Shown here: positions 15,145 through 22,595 of the stretch, piece by piece
Position numbering within the stretch: position 1 is the stretch's first letter
Layout: the number at the start of each line of letters is the position of its first letter
Assembly (NCBI GenBank): GCA_035545895.1
Contig: DASZXJ010000161.1
Span: 1 to 25,828, forward strand
Direction: 5' to 3'
DNA from: DASZXJ01 sp035545895
GTDB taxonomy: Bacteria; Planctomycetota; Phycisphaerae; Tepidisphaerales; Tepidisphaeraceae
DNA: 25,828 nt
Notes under the pieces: generated by a model
What the model was told of the DNA's origin: nothing
Database searches by the model: none
The model's input: the letters and a program-made list of their open reading frames with translations, nothing else
Position numbers and translations under genes: made by a program

Positions 15145-15447
15145 TGGCTCGAAAAACAATCCTAGAAATAGATCCTTCATACCGGAACCAACTGGCCTGC
15201 GCACAAGCCACTTAATTCCCGGCGCCGTTCATCTGCGCCTGGAGTCCATTCCGATTACTCACAACCGGCTGGCAACGGCACGGTCGTTCTGAACCTCTAG
15301 GCTATCTCACAATACTCCCCCGGTCCACCAAGGCGACCTGATTTACCCAATTTTACCCCACAAATCCCACGCCCGCCAACAAATCGTCTTTCCGTGACGC
15401 TTATTTAACCCGCGACAAGCCAAGATGTTGCACAAGAATACAGAGAA
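15145..15447. other. Intergenic stretch, nothing recognised
   Basis: This gap between two minus-strand genes shows no RNA gene, clear promoter or repeat that I can support. Its first part may be coding if the zinc-ribbon gene uses an upstream start. Confidence 0.4.
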
Positions 15448-16482
15448 CTAGCGGCGAGGTAAGTCGAAATAATCCCTGATCAAATCCCTGTACGATTCAG
15501 GAATTTCGCCCAGTTCAACTTTCCGGCCAGCCTGAGATGGGTCGTTGGACCAGCCCGCAGTGTTCCATGGAGACGCAGAAATCGCCTTCGATTGGCCGGT
15601 TCCTATTATTGGATCGGCGTTGATGCCGGCGGTGGCTTGAGATGACATGCCATGTCCTGCATTGAACAAGGTTGTGCCGCCAACACCTTGAGCGGGCTCG
15701 CCTGGCCGGCCGACGAAATCGAGCGGCGAGGTTTGAGCGTCCGTGGATCGACCGGCCGCTGGGCCGGCACCGTCATCGGCTTGGCCAGATCGACGAGCCG
15801 ATTTGGACGACGACTGCTCCGATGACCAGCGATCGCCGCTGCCTTCGTCCAATCCAAGATCGGCGGGCTTGAGAGGACGATTTTGGCGAACTGCGGATTG
15901 AGCCAACTGCGATTCAGCACGCTGCTCGGTCTTTTTGCCTGCCAACTCATTTGTTTGATCGGCTGAATGGGCAGGAATCGTTACGTCGCGTGCTGCCGTC
16001 ATACCGGGCTGGCTCGACATCATCGCCAGCGTCATCACCAGCGCCGAGGCAATTCCAATTCCGCCCCATGCGCGCCCGCCCAACCTTTGAACTATCAATT
16101 CGTTGGGAGAGCGAGCCGAACACAATACTTCAGCCTGTGCGAACACGATCCGGCGAAAACCTTCATCTCCCCACGATTGCTTCCGCAGCGTGCTGCTCAG
16201 CAGGTCATGCAGGCCAAGCTGCTGGTCAGCCATCATCGCGGTTTGCAAAAGTGTTGGCTTTCGAGTCAGGCCGAAGATGATCCCGATTGTTGCGCCAAGC
16301 GACAACAATACGCCGGCGGGCATGATCGCGGTTTCGCCGCGCATAAGCAGGATGGAAACGATGATCGACGCCAGTGCTGCGGCAATTGCGGCGCCGATTC
16401 CCGCGGCTTCGAGCGTGCGCCAGGCCATCCATCGGCGGCGGGCGCGATGCAGAAATCGAACATGTGCGGCATGCAATTGCAT
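15448..16482 (-). CDS. Membrane protein of unknown function with Ser/Gln/Gly-rich domain
   Basis: A 344-residue protein. It begins with a basic, His-rich segment (HAAHVRFLHRARRRW), then two membrane helices at about 26-75, a soluble helical segment containing TAMMADQQLGLHDLLSS, a third helix at about 133-152, and a long low-complexity region rich in Ser, Gln, Ala and Gly. The last residues are IPESYRDLIRDYFDLPRR. A similar layout (two plus one helices and a terminal xPxxYRDLxRxYF motif) is known to me from planctomycete proteins encoded near VWA/BatA-type genes, but none of those are in this window, so this is only a resemblance. Function is unknown. ATG 16482 is the natural start; no strong ribosome binding site is seen. 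Confidence 0.7.
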   Translation of the reverse strand: MQLHAAHVRFLHRARRRWMAWRTLEAAGIGAAIAAALASIIVSILLMRGETAIMPAGVLLSLGATIGIIFGLTRKPTLLQTAMMADQQLGLHDLLSSTLRKQSWGDEGFRRIVFAQAEVLCSARSPNELIVQRLGGRAWGGIGIASALVMTLAMMSSQPGMTAARDVTIPAHSADQTNELAGKKTEQRAESQLAQSAVRQNRPLKPADLGLDEGSGDRWSSEQSSSKSARRSGQADDGAGPAAGRSTDAQTSPLDFVGRPGEPAQGVGGTTLFNAGHGMSSQATAGINADPIIGTGQSKAISASPWNTAGWSNDPSQAGRKVELGEIPESYRDLIRDYFDLPRR

Positions 16483-16565
16483 TCAGTGATATTAGACCAT
16501 GGGATTTGCGGTTAGACGTGTCAAATTTGAGCAATTTTTTCTGGCCGCGGATGACAGAGGATCAA

Positions 16566-16603
16566 TAAAAAAACCGTGGAACGCGCCTGGCGCATCCCAC
16601 GGT
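16566..16603 (-). terminator. Intrinsic terminator of the Gly/Arg-rich protein gene
   Basis: Read on the minus strand, ACCGTGG and CCACGGT close a stem that contains an inner GCGCC-A-GGCGC hairpin, followed directly by a run of seven T. It lies 27 bases after the stop codon at 16630. This is the clearest Rho-independent terminator in the window. Confidence 0.85.
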
Positions 16604-16629
16604 CAATCTGCCTGAATTGGACGAGCCGA

Positions 16630-17220
16630 TTAAGCGCCTTGTCCCGGGGCAGCGCCGCCACCACCGCCGCCGCGACGACCGCCGCGACCGGCCTGAAGCT
16701 GGATATCCTTGGTGGCGGTTTCGCCAGCCTTGACGGTGACCGTAGCGGTTCCCCGGCCCATGCCGCGGCCGCGTTGCCCGCCTTGTCCACCTTGCCCGCC
16801 GCCTGGAGCAGCGCCACCACCGCCGGGGCCGCCCGCGCCGCCGCCTCGGCGTCCGCCGCCGAAGCCGCCCGCCATCAGCGTGTAATCGCCGGGCTCGACG
16901 CCTTCAAACTTGTAAGCGCCCTTGTCGTCAGTCGTGGCGGTCGCCACGGGTGTGGGCAGTGCGGGTTGAGTGGCCGGCGGAGTTGCGCCGCCATCCCCGC
17001 CCGCGCCGCCGCCTCGACGGCCACCTCGACCGAAGGCCGGAAATTCAACGGTACCTTTGAACAGCGACAGCGGAATTCCAGCAGCCGGCTGACCGTCCGC
17101 GGTTTTCACATCGCCTTTGATTCCACCCTTGGCGTCTTGCGCCACGACGGACTTGATCGAAATCCCCATCAACACCATGGCCACCACAACCAGCGGCAAT
17201 GTCCACTTTGATCCACGCAT
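16630..17220 (-). CDS. Secreted Gly/Arg-rich CarboxypepD_reg-like protein
   Basis: A 196-residue exported protein. A Sec signal peptide (WTLPLVVVAMVLMGISIKSV, cleavage near VVAQ) precedes a split beta-sandwich: GGIKGDVKTADGQPAAGIPL at the start and ATTDDKGAYKFEGVEPGDYT later, which are the two hallmark blocks of CarboxypepD_reg/carbohydrate-binding-like folds, followed by TVTVKAGETATKDIQLQAG. Three Gly/Arg-rich blocks interrupt or follow the domain, each with a variant of RGGRRGGGAGG. AAAGGG 6 bases before ATG 17220 fixes the start. It has its own terminator. Such domains are usually found in adhesins, receptors or matrix proteins; a free small protein with RGG-like blocks is unusual, and its role is unknown. 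Confidence 0.78.
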   Translation of the reverse strand: MRGSKWTLPLVVVAMVLMGISIKSVVAQDAKGGIKGDVKTADGQPAAGIPLSLFKGTVEFPAFGRGGRRGGGAGGDGGATPPATQPALPTPVATATTDDKGAYKFEGVEPGDYTLMAGGFGGGRRGGGAGGPGGGGAAPGGGQGGQGGQRGRGMGRGTATVTVKAGETATKDIQLQAGRGGRRGGGGGGAAPGQGA

Positions 17221-17438
17221 ACAAAACCCTTTCTTCAACCCACCCGCACCCTCCAGCAGACAATCCGCGGTCGGTGCAAAGTGCCAAATTACCCCTTGTT
17301 TATACTAACGACCCGGTCACAAGTTTATTGTTAGTTGCTCCATTACCACAATATCGAATTCGCCCGGCAACAGGTGGACATTCGCCACTGAATATAGGCA
17401 ATTTCCCTAGCAGCCCTGTTTGGAATTATGATTACCGC

Positions 17439-18164
17439 CTACTGACGTTGATGAAGCGATGGTTCTTCCGCGATGAGCCGGGCAAGCCGGCTCGCGAGTG
17501 CCGCGCGGGGCACCCACTCCGATCCCCGGTCGCTGAGAAGATATGCGCCCGCATTGGCACCCTGGGTCATTTCCAACGTGTTTGCCACCAGATATTCCGC
17601 GCCGCTGCTGTTTCGGCTGACCTGGCCGATGCGGATTAAATCGTCCATTCCAATGCCGACTTCAAGTTTGAATTTGACCAGCAATCCCCGGTAATTCCAT
17701 CGCTTGCGAAACAGATCGACCAGCTTTTCCGTCTGCTCGCCGAGAATGGCGATGGCGCTGTGATTGCTCTTGACCTTGCCGGCCTGAACGTCCTGCACGA
17801 TCCATCGCTCGCGGCCCGGCGCGCTCGGATCGGGCTCCTTTGAGACGACCGCATAGACCCGCGCCGGCTTGTAGTCCGCGACGGCCGCCGACATGAAGAT
17901 CGCATCGTAGGAGTTTTCGCGCACCTTCTTTTCAAGCAGATCGCGCAGATCTGCGTGGCTGCCAAACCACGTTGCATGCACCGCACCCGCCTGCGCCTTC
18001 ATCTCCGCAATATGCTGCTGATTGCTCGTGAGCAGATCGACCTGCCCGTGAACCGAAATCGCCTTGGCAATGCTCAAGCCGGTGTTTCCCGTGAAGATGC
18101 TGCTCCACGCCCGCACCGAATCGATCATTTCCCGCGTATTGCCGGCCGTGACAAGGAATCGCAT
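17439..18164 (-). CDS. Stand-alone CoaB-like (phosphopantothenate-cysteine ligase) domain protein
   Basis: A 241-residue protein that resembles only the C-terminal half of the bifunctional CoaBC (Dfp) protein. It starts MRFLVTAGNTREMIDSVR, like the GGTREPID start of CoaB, then FTGNTGLSIAKA, the nucleotide-binding turn. SAAVADYKP is the conserved AVADxxP block, and GKVKS with the later VKFKLEVG (where CoaB has GFAxET) are also present. ATG 18164 is used because upstream residues do not belong to the domain. Divergences from canonical CoaB (NTRE in place of GTRE, KLE in place of AET) mean the substrate might differ. It shares an 84-base divergent promoter region with the zinc operon. Confidence 0.75.
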   Translation of the reverse strand: MRFLVTAGNTREMIDSVRAWSSIFTGNTGLSIAKAISVHGQVDLLTSNQQHIAEMKAQAGAVHATWFGSHADLRDLLEKKVRENSYDAIFMSAAVADYKPARVYAVVSKEPDPSAPGRERWIVQDVQAGKVKSNHSAIAILGEQTEKLVDLFRKRWNYRGLLVKFKLEVGIGMDDLIRIGQVSRNSSGAEYLVANTLEMTQGANAGAYLLSDRGSEWVPRAALASRLARLIAEEPSLHQRQ

Positions 18165-18204
18165 GGAAGCCGCACCGTACCAGAGCCACTTGCGAGCAGC
18201 AAAT

Positions 18205-18237
18205 TGATTTGACAAATGCAAATCACTTGCACATAGT
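18205..18237 (+). promoter_or_regulatory. Promoter overlapped by a Fur/Zur-like inverted repeat
   Basis: TGATTTG (18205-18211) and CAAATCA (18219-18225) form a perfect 7-7-7 inverted repeat. A consensus -35 box TTGACA (18209-18214) lies inside it and CATAGT (18232-18237) is a 4-of-6 -10 box at the ideal 17-base spacing. Predicted transcription starts near 18244, a few bases before the first gene of the zinc operon. A repressor bound to the repeat would block polymerase. Assignment to Zur is inference from the genes controlled; the repeat differs from the well-known proteobacterial Zur box. Confidence 0.6.
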
Positions 18238-18248
18238 CTTTTTCTCGC

Positions 18249-18527
18249 TTGCGACGAATTCTGCCCATTTTCCTTTCGCTGGTGATTTGGTCCGCCTCAA
18301 GCGGACTCATCGAGATTCAGCATTCACACGAGCACGCGGGTGTTCCGCACGATCACGCCACTTGCCATATTTGCTCAGCGCTTCACGCGGCCTTGGATTT
18401 GCCGGCCTTGACGACCACGCAACTCGTCATCCGGCAATCGCCGCGGCAATCTGAAATCGCTCCCGAAGTTCTTTTCACGACTCCCATCTCCCTCGTTGAG
18501 ACCTCCCGCGGCCCACCTGTCGGCTGA
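18249..18527 (+). CDS. Small exported His/Cys-rich protein of the zinc operon
   Basis: A 92-residue protein with a short signal peptide (RRILPIFLSLVIWSASSG) and then a metal-ligand cluster, HSHEHAGVPHDHATCHIC, with six His and two Cys in 18 residues. The rest is Ala/Leu/Thr/Pro-rich without another motif. Small His/CxxC proteins of the DUF2946 type occur beside metal-transport genes in other bacteria, and this looks like a functional analogue, not a clear homologue. The TTG at 18249 is the only start in frame after a stop at 18234, so the mRNA has almost no leader. It is first in the operon, 69 bases before the porin gene. A periplasmic zinc (or copper) carrier or sensor role is inference. 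Confidence 0.7.
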   Translation: MRRILPIFLSLVIWSASSGLIEIQHSHEHAGVPHDHATCHICSALHAALDLPALTTTQLVIRQSPRQSEIAPEVLFTTPISLVETSRGPPVG

Positions 18528-18596
18528 TCTTCAAAGCCGTCTCTCACTGCGCCCTTTTTGCGCGCCCGGACACCTACCCATTTACGGGAGATACTC

Positions 18597-19952
18597 ATGT
18601 TATTGCGCATATTCCTCGCGCTTCTGCTGCTGGGCGGAAGCGCGATGGCTCAACCTGCCTTGCCAAGCGACCAGCGAATGGACCAGATCGAAAAACGTCT
18701 GGAAGACCTCGAACGCAAATACAATCAGGACATCAAATCTCGCGATGAAGAGATCGCGCGGCTGAAAGCCCAGGTCCAACAACAATCAACGACCACCCCC
18801 GCCGCCACCACTTCAACGGACTCCATCGAACAGTCGCGACAGGCGATTTTGAAGGACATCGAGTCGCGCGAACCATCCGCTCAGATTCTTCGCGTGCCCG
18901 CCAATTTCAATCCCGACCTGGCGGTCATCGGAGATTTCAAGGGGAATCTCTCATCGTTGAACGACAACCCGGCGCGTAATCGTTTCGATCTGGCGACGCT
19001 GGAACTGGAGATGCGGGCGGCCGTCGATCCGCGCGCCGATGCGGTCGCGGTCATTCCCTTCTCACGCGAGGTCGATGACCCGCTCTTTTTCAATAAAGCC
19101 GACGCCAGCGGCAACGTCGATACCGGCGTGGAAATCGAAGAAGCCTACCTCTTTATGCACGATTTCGGCGTGCCAAATCTTACCGCCAAGCTCGGACGCT
19201 TCCATCTGCGGTTCGGTCGGCAAAACATCCTGCATAACCACGATTGGCCGACCGTGGATAACAATTTCGTCAATCAGTCGTTTCTCGGCCCCGAAGCGCT
19301 GACCGACAACGGCTTGAGCCTCAGCTATGTCATCCCCCCGCAATACGTTGGCGGACAATACATCGAAGCGATTGCCGAAATTATCTCCGGCGAAGGAAAC
19401 GGCGATGAAGGGCCGGTCGTCAACAACAGCGCGGTCGTCGATGGTCCCGCGCTCAATACGCATCTGCTTTGGAATCACGACATCGCCCGCGACTGGAATC
19501 TGGAACTCGGCGGCTCGTGGCTCACCGCAAAGCACGACGATGACAACCAGCAAAACGTCAATCTGTTCGGAACGGATCTGACACTGATCCATACCGATCC
19601 CACCGGCGGATTCTTCAATCAGTTGATCCAGGCCGAGACGATCTATGGAGATGTCGATTCCTCCCGCACCGATTCGCAGCACGCGTGGGGCGCCTATCTG
19701 CTCGCCCAGCAGCAAATCAATCGTGACTGGTATGCAGGCGTCCGCCTGGACTACACGGAAAACGCGCTGAACGACCAACAGGATGTCTGGGGCGCGTCGG
19801 CATACCTCACCTGGTACTGGAGCGAGTTCCTTCGCTTCCGAATGGAATACCAGCACAAGGATGGCGACGTGCCGGCGGAGGACACGCTTTATTTCCAGGC
19901 CACCTGGGTCTTTGGCGCGCATCCGCCTCATCCGTATTGGTCGATGAGATAG
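18597..19952 (+). CDS. Outer-membrane porin-like beta-barrel protein
   Basis: A 451-residue protein with a signal peptide (RIFLALLLLGGSAMA|QP), an N-terminal coiled coil of about 45 residues (MDQIEKRLEDLERKYNQDIK onward), and a barrel-like domain of alternating polar/hydrophobic strands with many Asn, Asp, aromatic and Gly turns; it ends in a strand-like WVFGAHPPHPYWSMR. Features such as GRFHLRFGRQN and NNFVNQSFLGPEALTDNGL resemble porin-like proteins found next to zinc ABC transporters, called zinc-regulated outer membrane porins in some annotation systems. GGGAG 6 bases before ATG 18597 supports the start. Its place between the His-rich protein and ZnuA suggests it admits zinc or a zinc complex through the outer membrane. 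Confidence 0.8.
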   Translation: MLLRIFLALLLLGGSAMAQPALPSDQRMDQIEKRLEDLERKYNQDIKSRDEEIARLKAQVQQQSTTTPAATTSTDSIEQSRQAILKDIESREPSAQILRVPANFNPDLAVIGDFKGNLSSLNDNPARNRFDLATLELEMRAAVDPRADAVAVIPFSREVDDPLFFNKADASGNVDTGVEIEEAYLFMHDFGVPNLTAKLGRFHLRFGRQNILHNHDWPTVDNNFVNQSFLGPEALTDNGLSLSYVIPPQYVGGQYIEAIAEIISGEGNGDEGPVVNNSAVVDGPALNTHLLWNHDIARDWNLELGGSWLTAKHDDDNQQNVNLFGTDLTLIHTDPTGGFFNQLIQAETIYGDVDSSRTDSQHAWGAYLLAQQQINRDWYAGVRLDYTENALNDQQDVWGASAYLTWYWSEFLRFRMEYQHKDGDVPAEDTLYFQATWVFGAHPPHPYWSMR

Positions 19953-19955
19953 ACA

Positions 19956-19983
19956 ATTTCGGAATTTGGATTTCGGATTGTGG
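19956..19983 (+). repeat. ATTTCGG heptad array (4 units)
   Basis: Four 7-base units, ATTTCGG, AATTTGG, ATTTCGG and ATTGTGG, follow directly after the porin stop codon. The same heptad family forms the array at 25754-25795. Confidence 0.65.
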
Positions 19984-20007
19984 ATTTATCTTCTTTTGAG
20001 GTGTGAT

Positions 20008-21036
20008 ATGAGATCGATTGACTGTTTATTTCATTGGTATTCGTCAGGAGCCACGAAGGAACGAAAAAACGAAGTAAGCACGAAGAAAGAAATACCTTGT
20101 TCAATCCCTTCGTGTCTTCTTCGTCACTTCGTGCCTTCGTGGCTCTGGCTTCTTTTCACATTGCTCCTGCCGGCAACATTTGCCCACGCGCAGTTGAAAA
20201 TCGTCACCACCGCGCCGGATTATGCGGACATTGCCAAACAGATCGGCGGCGACAAAGTCACCGTGCATTCGGTCATGAAAGGGCCTGAAAACGTTCACAA
20301 CGTAATGGCCAAACCCACCGAAATGGTATTCCTCAACCAGGCCGACCTTTTCGTGCACAGCGGGCTGGACACCGAGCCCTGGCGGGACAATCTGCTCAAA
20401 GGCGCCCGCAATCCTCGCGTGCTGCCGGGCAAACCGGGCAACGTGGATATGAGCACGGGCATTGAACTGAAAGAGGTTCCCATCGGAAAAATCGACCGTT
20501 CGGAAGGCGATGTGCATTCCTACGGCAATCCGCATTACACACTGAATCCGCAAATCGCCCAGCGGATGGCGGTCACCCTGGTCAAGGCCATGTGCGATGT
20601 CGATCCCGCCAATGCGTCGCTTTACAAAGCCAGCGCCATCAAGTTCGTCAACAGCATGACCGACCTTAGCCGCGAATTGCGCGCGACCTTTGCTCCATAT
20701 ACGGGCTTGAAAGTGGTCACGTTTCATAAAGCCTGGGAATACTTCGCCGACGCCGTGCCGATTGAGATCGTCGGCACAATCGAGCCCAAGCCAGCCATCA
20801 CTCCGTCGCCCGCCCAGGTGCAGCAGACAATCCAACTGATGAAAGACCAGCATGTGAAGGTTGTCATTTGCGAAACGTATGACGATTCGAAACTCGCCCA
20901 GCACATCGCCGACGCCGTCGGCGCAAAAATGATCGTGCTGCCGGACCATGTGAACGGCGTTCCCGAGGCTTCTTCCTATCAGGAGCTGTTTCGATACGAC
21001 GTCAAAAAGCTCATCGAAGCAGCGGGAGGCAAATGA
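20008..21036 (+). CDS. znuA: Zinc (metal) ABC transporter substrate-binding protein
   Basis: A 343-residue cluster A-I binding protein that captures Zn2+ (possibly Mn2+) in the periplasm for ZnuBC. The mature part starts near QLKIVTTAPDYADIAKQIGG. Likely ligands are His in ENVHNVMAKP, His in GNPHYTLNP and His in TFHKAWEYF, with an acidic group in CETYDDSK; there is no long His-rich loop. GAGG 6 bases before ATG 20008 supports this start, which gives an odd 44-residue extension ahead of the hydrophobic segment WLWLLFTLLLPATFAHA. Residues about 14-46 are encoded by a long inverted repeat, so the N-terminus looks rebuilt by an inserted element. GTG 20131 is an alternative that would give a short signal peptide but has no ribosome binding site. 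The stop overlaps znuC (ATGA). Confidence 0.88.
   Translation: MRSIDCLFHWYSSGATKERKNEVSTKKEIPCSIPSCLLRHFVPSWLWLLFTLLLPATFAHAQLKIVTTAPDYADIAKQIGGDKVTVHSVMKGPENVHNVMAKPTEMVFLNQADLFVHSGLDTEPWRDNLLKGARNPRVLPGKPGNVDMSTGIELKEVPIGKIDRSEGDVHSYGNPHYTLNPQIAQRMAVTLVKAMCDVDPANASLYKASAIKFVNSMTDLSRELRATFAPYTGLKVVTFHKAWEYFADAVPIEIVGTIEPKPAITPSPAQVQQTIQLMKDQHVKVVICETYDDSKLAQHIADAVGAKMIVLPDHVNGVPEASSYQELFRYDVKKLIEAAGGK
20048..20145. repeat. CACGAAG/CTTCGTG long inverted repeat inside the znuA 5' region
   Basis: Arms at 20048-20086 and 20107-20145 are complementary at about 31 of 39 positions, starting with a perfect GAGCCACGAAGG / CCTTCGTGGCTC. Each arm is itself made of reiterated ACGAAG / CTTCGT units. The element lies inside the predicted znuA reading frame. 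Confidence 0.7.
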
Positions 21037-21731
21037 ACCTGATTGAACTGGATCAAACTTCCTTCGGCTACAACGGGAAAGCCATCGTAAGGGTTGAGCG
21101 TTTGCCGCTGCAGTCCGGAAAATCGCTGGGCATCTTCGGTCCCAACGGCGCGGGTAAAACGACCCTCGTGCGCGGGTTGACCGGTTTGCTGTCGCCACTT
21201 TCGGGACGAGTGAGCCGGCGGGAGGAAATTCGCATCGCGTATATGCCGCAACATGCATCGATGGAATCGCACTGGCCGATGAGCGGGTTCGACGCGGCGG
21301 CAATGACCATGTCGGCACAGCGACCCATGGGATGGGTCGGATCGTCCCGGCGCGAAATCCTGAACATGATGACTCGACTCGGAGTGGCCAATCTGGCGGA
21401 CCGGGCGTTCTTCAAACTCAGCGGCGGACAACAGCAGCGCATCTTGCTGGCTGGAGCCATGGTGATTCAGCCTCATCTTCTCGTGCTGGATGAGCCAACC
21501 AGCGGGCTGGATGTGCATTCCCGGCGCATGCTGGTGGATGTGCTCCTCGATTTCACGCAACAGGGTTTGACAAGCGTCATGATCTCTCACGAGATCGAAG
21601 ATTTGACCGAGGTTTGCGATGAGGTCGCATGGCTTTGCCCTGCCGGGCAGGCGGATCAGCCGACGCGGGTGGAGCTGGTCGCGCCAGATGAAATGGCGAA
21701 ACGATTATTCGTCAATCGGAGTGCAACTTGA
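21033..21731 (+). CDS. znuC: Zinc ABC transporter ATP-binding protein
   Basis: A 232-residue ABC ATPase that powers zinc import with ZnuA and ZnuB. Walker A is GPNGAGKTT, the Q-loop is in AYMPQHASM, the signature is LSGGQQQR, Walker B is LLVLDEPTSGLD and the switch His is in MISHE. The length is that of a minimal ATPase of the ZnuC/MntB group. The start ATG overlaps the znuA stop (ATGA), with GGGAGG just upstream, so translation is coupled. The stop overlaps the znuB start. Confidence 0.92.
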   Translation: MNLIELDQTSFGYNGKAIVRVERLPLQSGKSLGIFGPNGAGKTTLVRGLTGLLSPLSGRVSRREEIRIAYMPQHASMESHWPMSGFDAAAMTMSAQRPMGWVGSSRREILNMMTRLGVANLADRAFFKLSGGQQQRILLAGAMVIQPHLLVLDEPTSGLDVHSRRMLVDVLLDFTQQGLTSVMISHEIEDLTEVCDEVAWLCPAGQADQPTRVELVAPDEMAKRLFVNRSAT

Positions 21732-22519
21732 ACGGACTCATCGATCAACTCAGTTTGTTCTGGCCTGCCCTATTAACCGCCATGACGCTCGCGGTGGCGG
21801 GTGGAATCGGGGGCGTACTGGTCGTCTTGCGACGACAAACACTGCTCGTTTTGTCCTTGCCGCAAATTGTCACGCTCGGCGCAGCCATCGGATTGAGAAT
21901 GGGCTGGCCTACGTTGCCGCCGGCGATTGCAGTCGTCGCCGCCGCGGTTCTGCTCATCGCATGGTCCTCAACCAGAAAAGCCAGCCACCTGATTCTGCCC
22001 GCGCTTTTCGTGGCTGGAATGTGCCTCTCGATTCTCGTCGTCGCCGGCGCCGGTGCGGAATTGATCCAGGTTCAGAATATGTTCGTCGGCATCGACGTCG
22101 CAGTCGAACCGAACCAGGCGATCATCGCCGGCATTGTGCTGACCGGCATCGCTTGCGCCATCGCGATATTGTGGCGAAGATGGATACTGCTCGCCCAGGC
22201 TCCCGCAACGGCGGAACTGGCGAATCTTCGTCCCACCCGATGGGACCTGCTGTTTCTATGTCTTATTTCATCCATCCTGCTCATTGGTACGGATGTCATG
22301 GGCACGGCGCTGGCCGTGGTGATGCTATTCCTTCCGGCCGCGACCGTACTGCCCTGGGCCAAACGAGTGCCCACCGCCTTGCTGTTGGCTGGAATCGCCG
22401 GCCTGCTTTTTGTCCTCCTTGGATTTGTACTCTCCATCGGCATGGATTGGCCTCTCAGCCAAAGCATCGGCGGAACCGGATGCGCAGCGTTTTTACTCTC
22501 GCATCTTTTGGCGAGATAG
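21728..22519 (+). CDS. znuB: Zinc ABC transporter permease (ABC-3 family)
   Basis: A 263-residue integral membrane protein with about eight membrane helices, the channel partner of ZnuC. The ABC-3 family pattern is present: an N-terminal Gly-rich helix (TLAVAGGIGGVLVVLRRQ), a central coupling region, and a C-terminal DVMGTALAVVMLFLPAAT segment (equivalent to the VGxLLVxALLxxPAA block). The start is a TTG at 21728 overlapping the znuC stop (TTGA), with GGAG about 7 bases upstream; TTG is a weak start, but coupling to znuC would help it. The start matches the usual N-terminus. It is the last gene of the operon. Confidence 0.87.
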   Translation: MNGLIDQLSLFWPALLTAMTLAVAGGIGGVLVVLRRQTLLVLSLPQIVTLGAAIGLRMGWPTLPPAIAVVAAAVLLIAWSSTRKASHLILPALFVAGMCLSILVVAGAGAELIQVQNMFVGIDVAVEPNQAIIAGIVLTGIACAIAILWRRWILLAQAPATAELANLRPTRWDLLFLCLISSILLIGTDVMGTALAVVMLFLPAATVLPWAKRVPTALLLAGIAGLLFVLLGFVLSIGMDWPLSQSIGGTGCAAFLLSHLLAR

Positions 22520-22595
22520 CATCGTTTCAGAAAAGTGGAATCACGCAGCGAAGAATGCAACGTGAAGCAGAAAAAATCTTCGTCGCGCTGCTTTC

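Noticed and set aside
19062..19931. Open reading frame of 289 codons antisense to the porin-like gene
   Set aside because: No recognisable domain and no ribosome binding site; the opposite strand has a signal peptide, coiled coil and barrel-like pattern.
20101..21318. Open reading frame of 405 codons on the minus strand across znuA and znuC
   Set aside because: It lies antisense to two clearly recognised genes, has no family motif and owes its length to GC-rich codon structure of the real genes.
22520..22595. Terminator between znuB and slyD
   Set aside because: Only partial complementarity (GCGAAGA with TCTTCGTCGC) and no following T-run on either strand.
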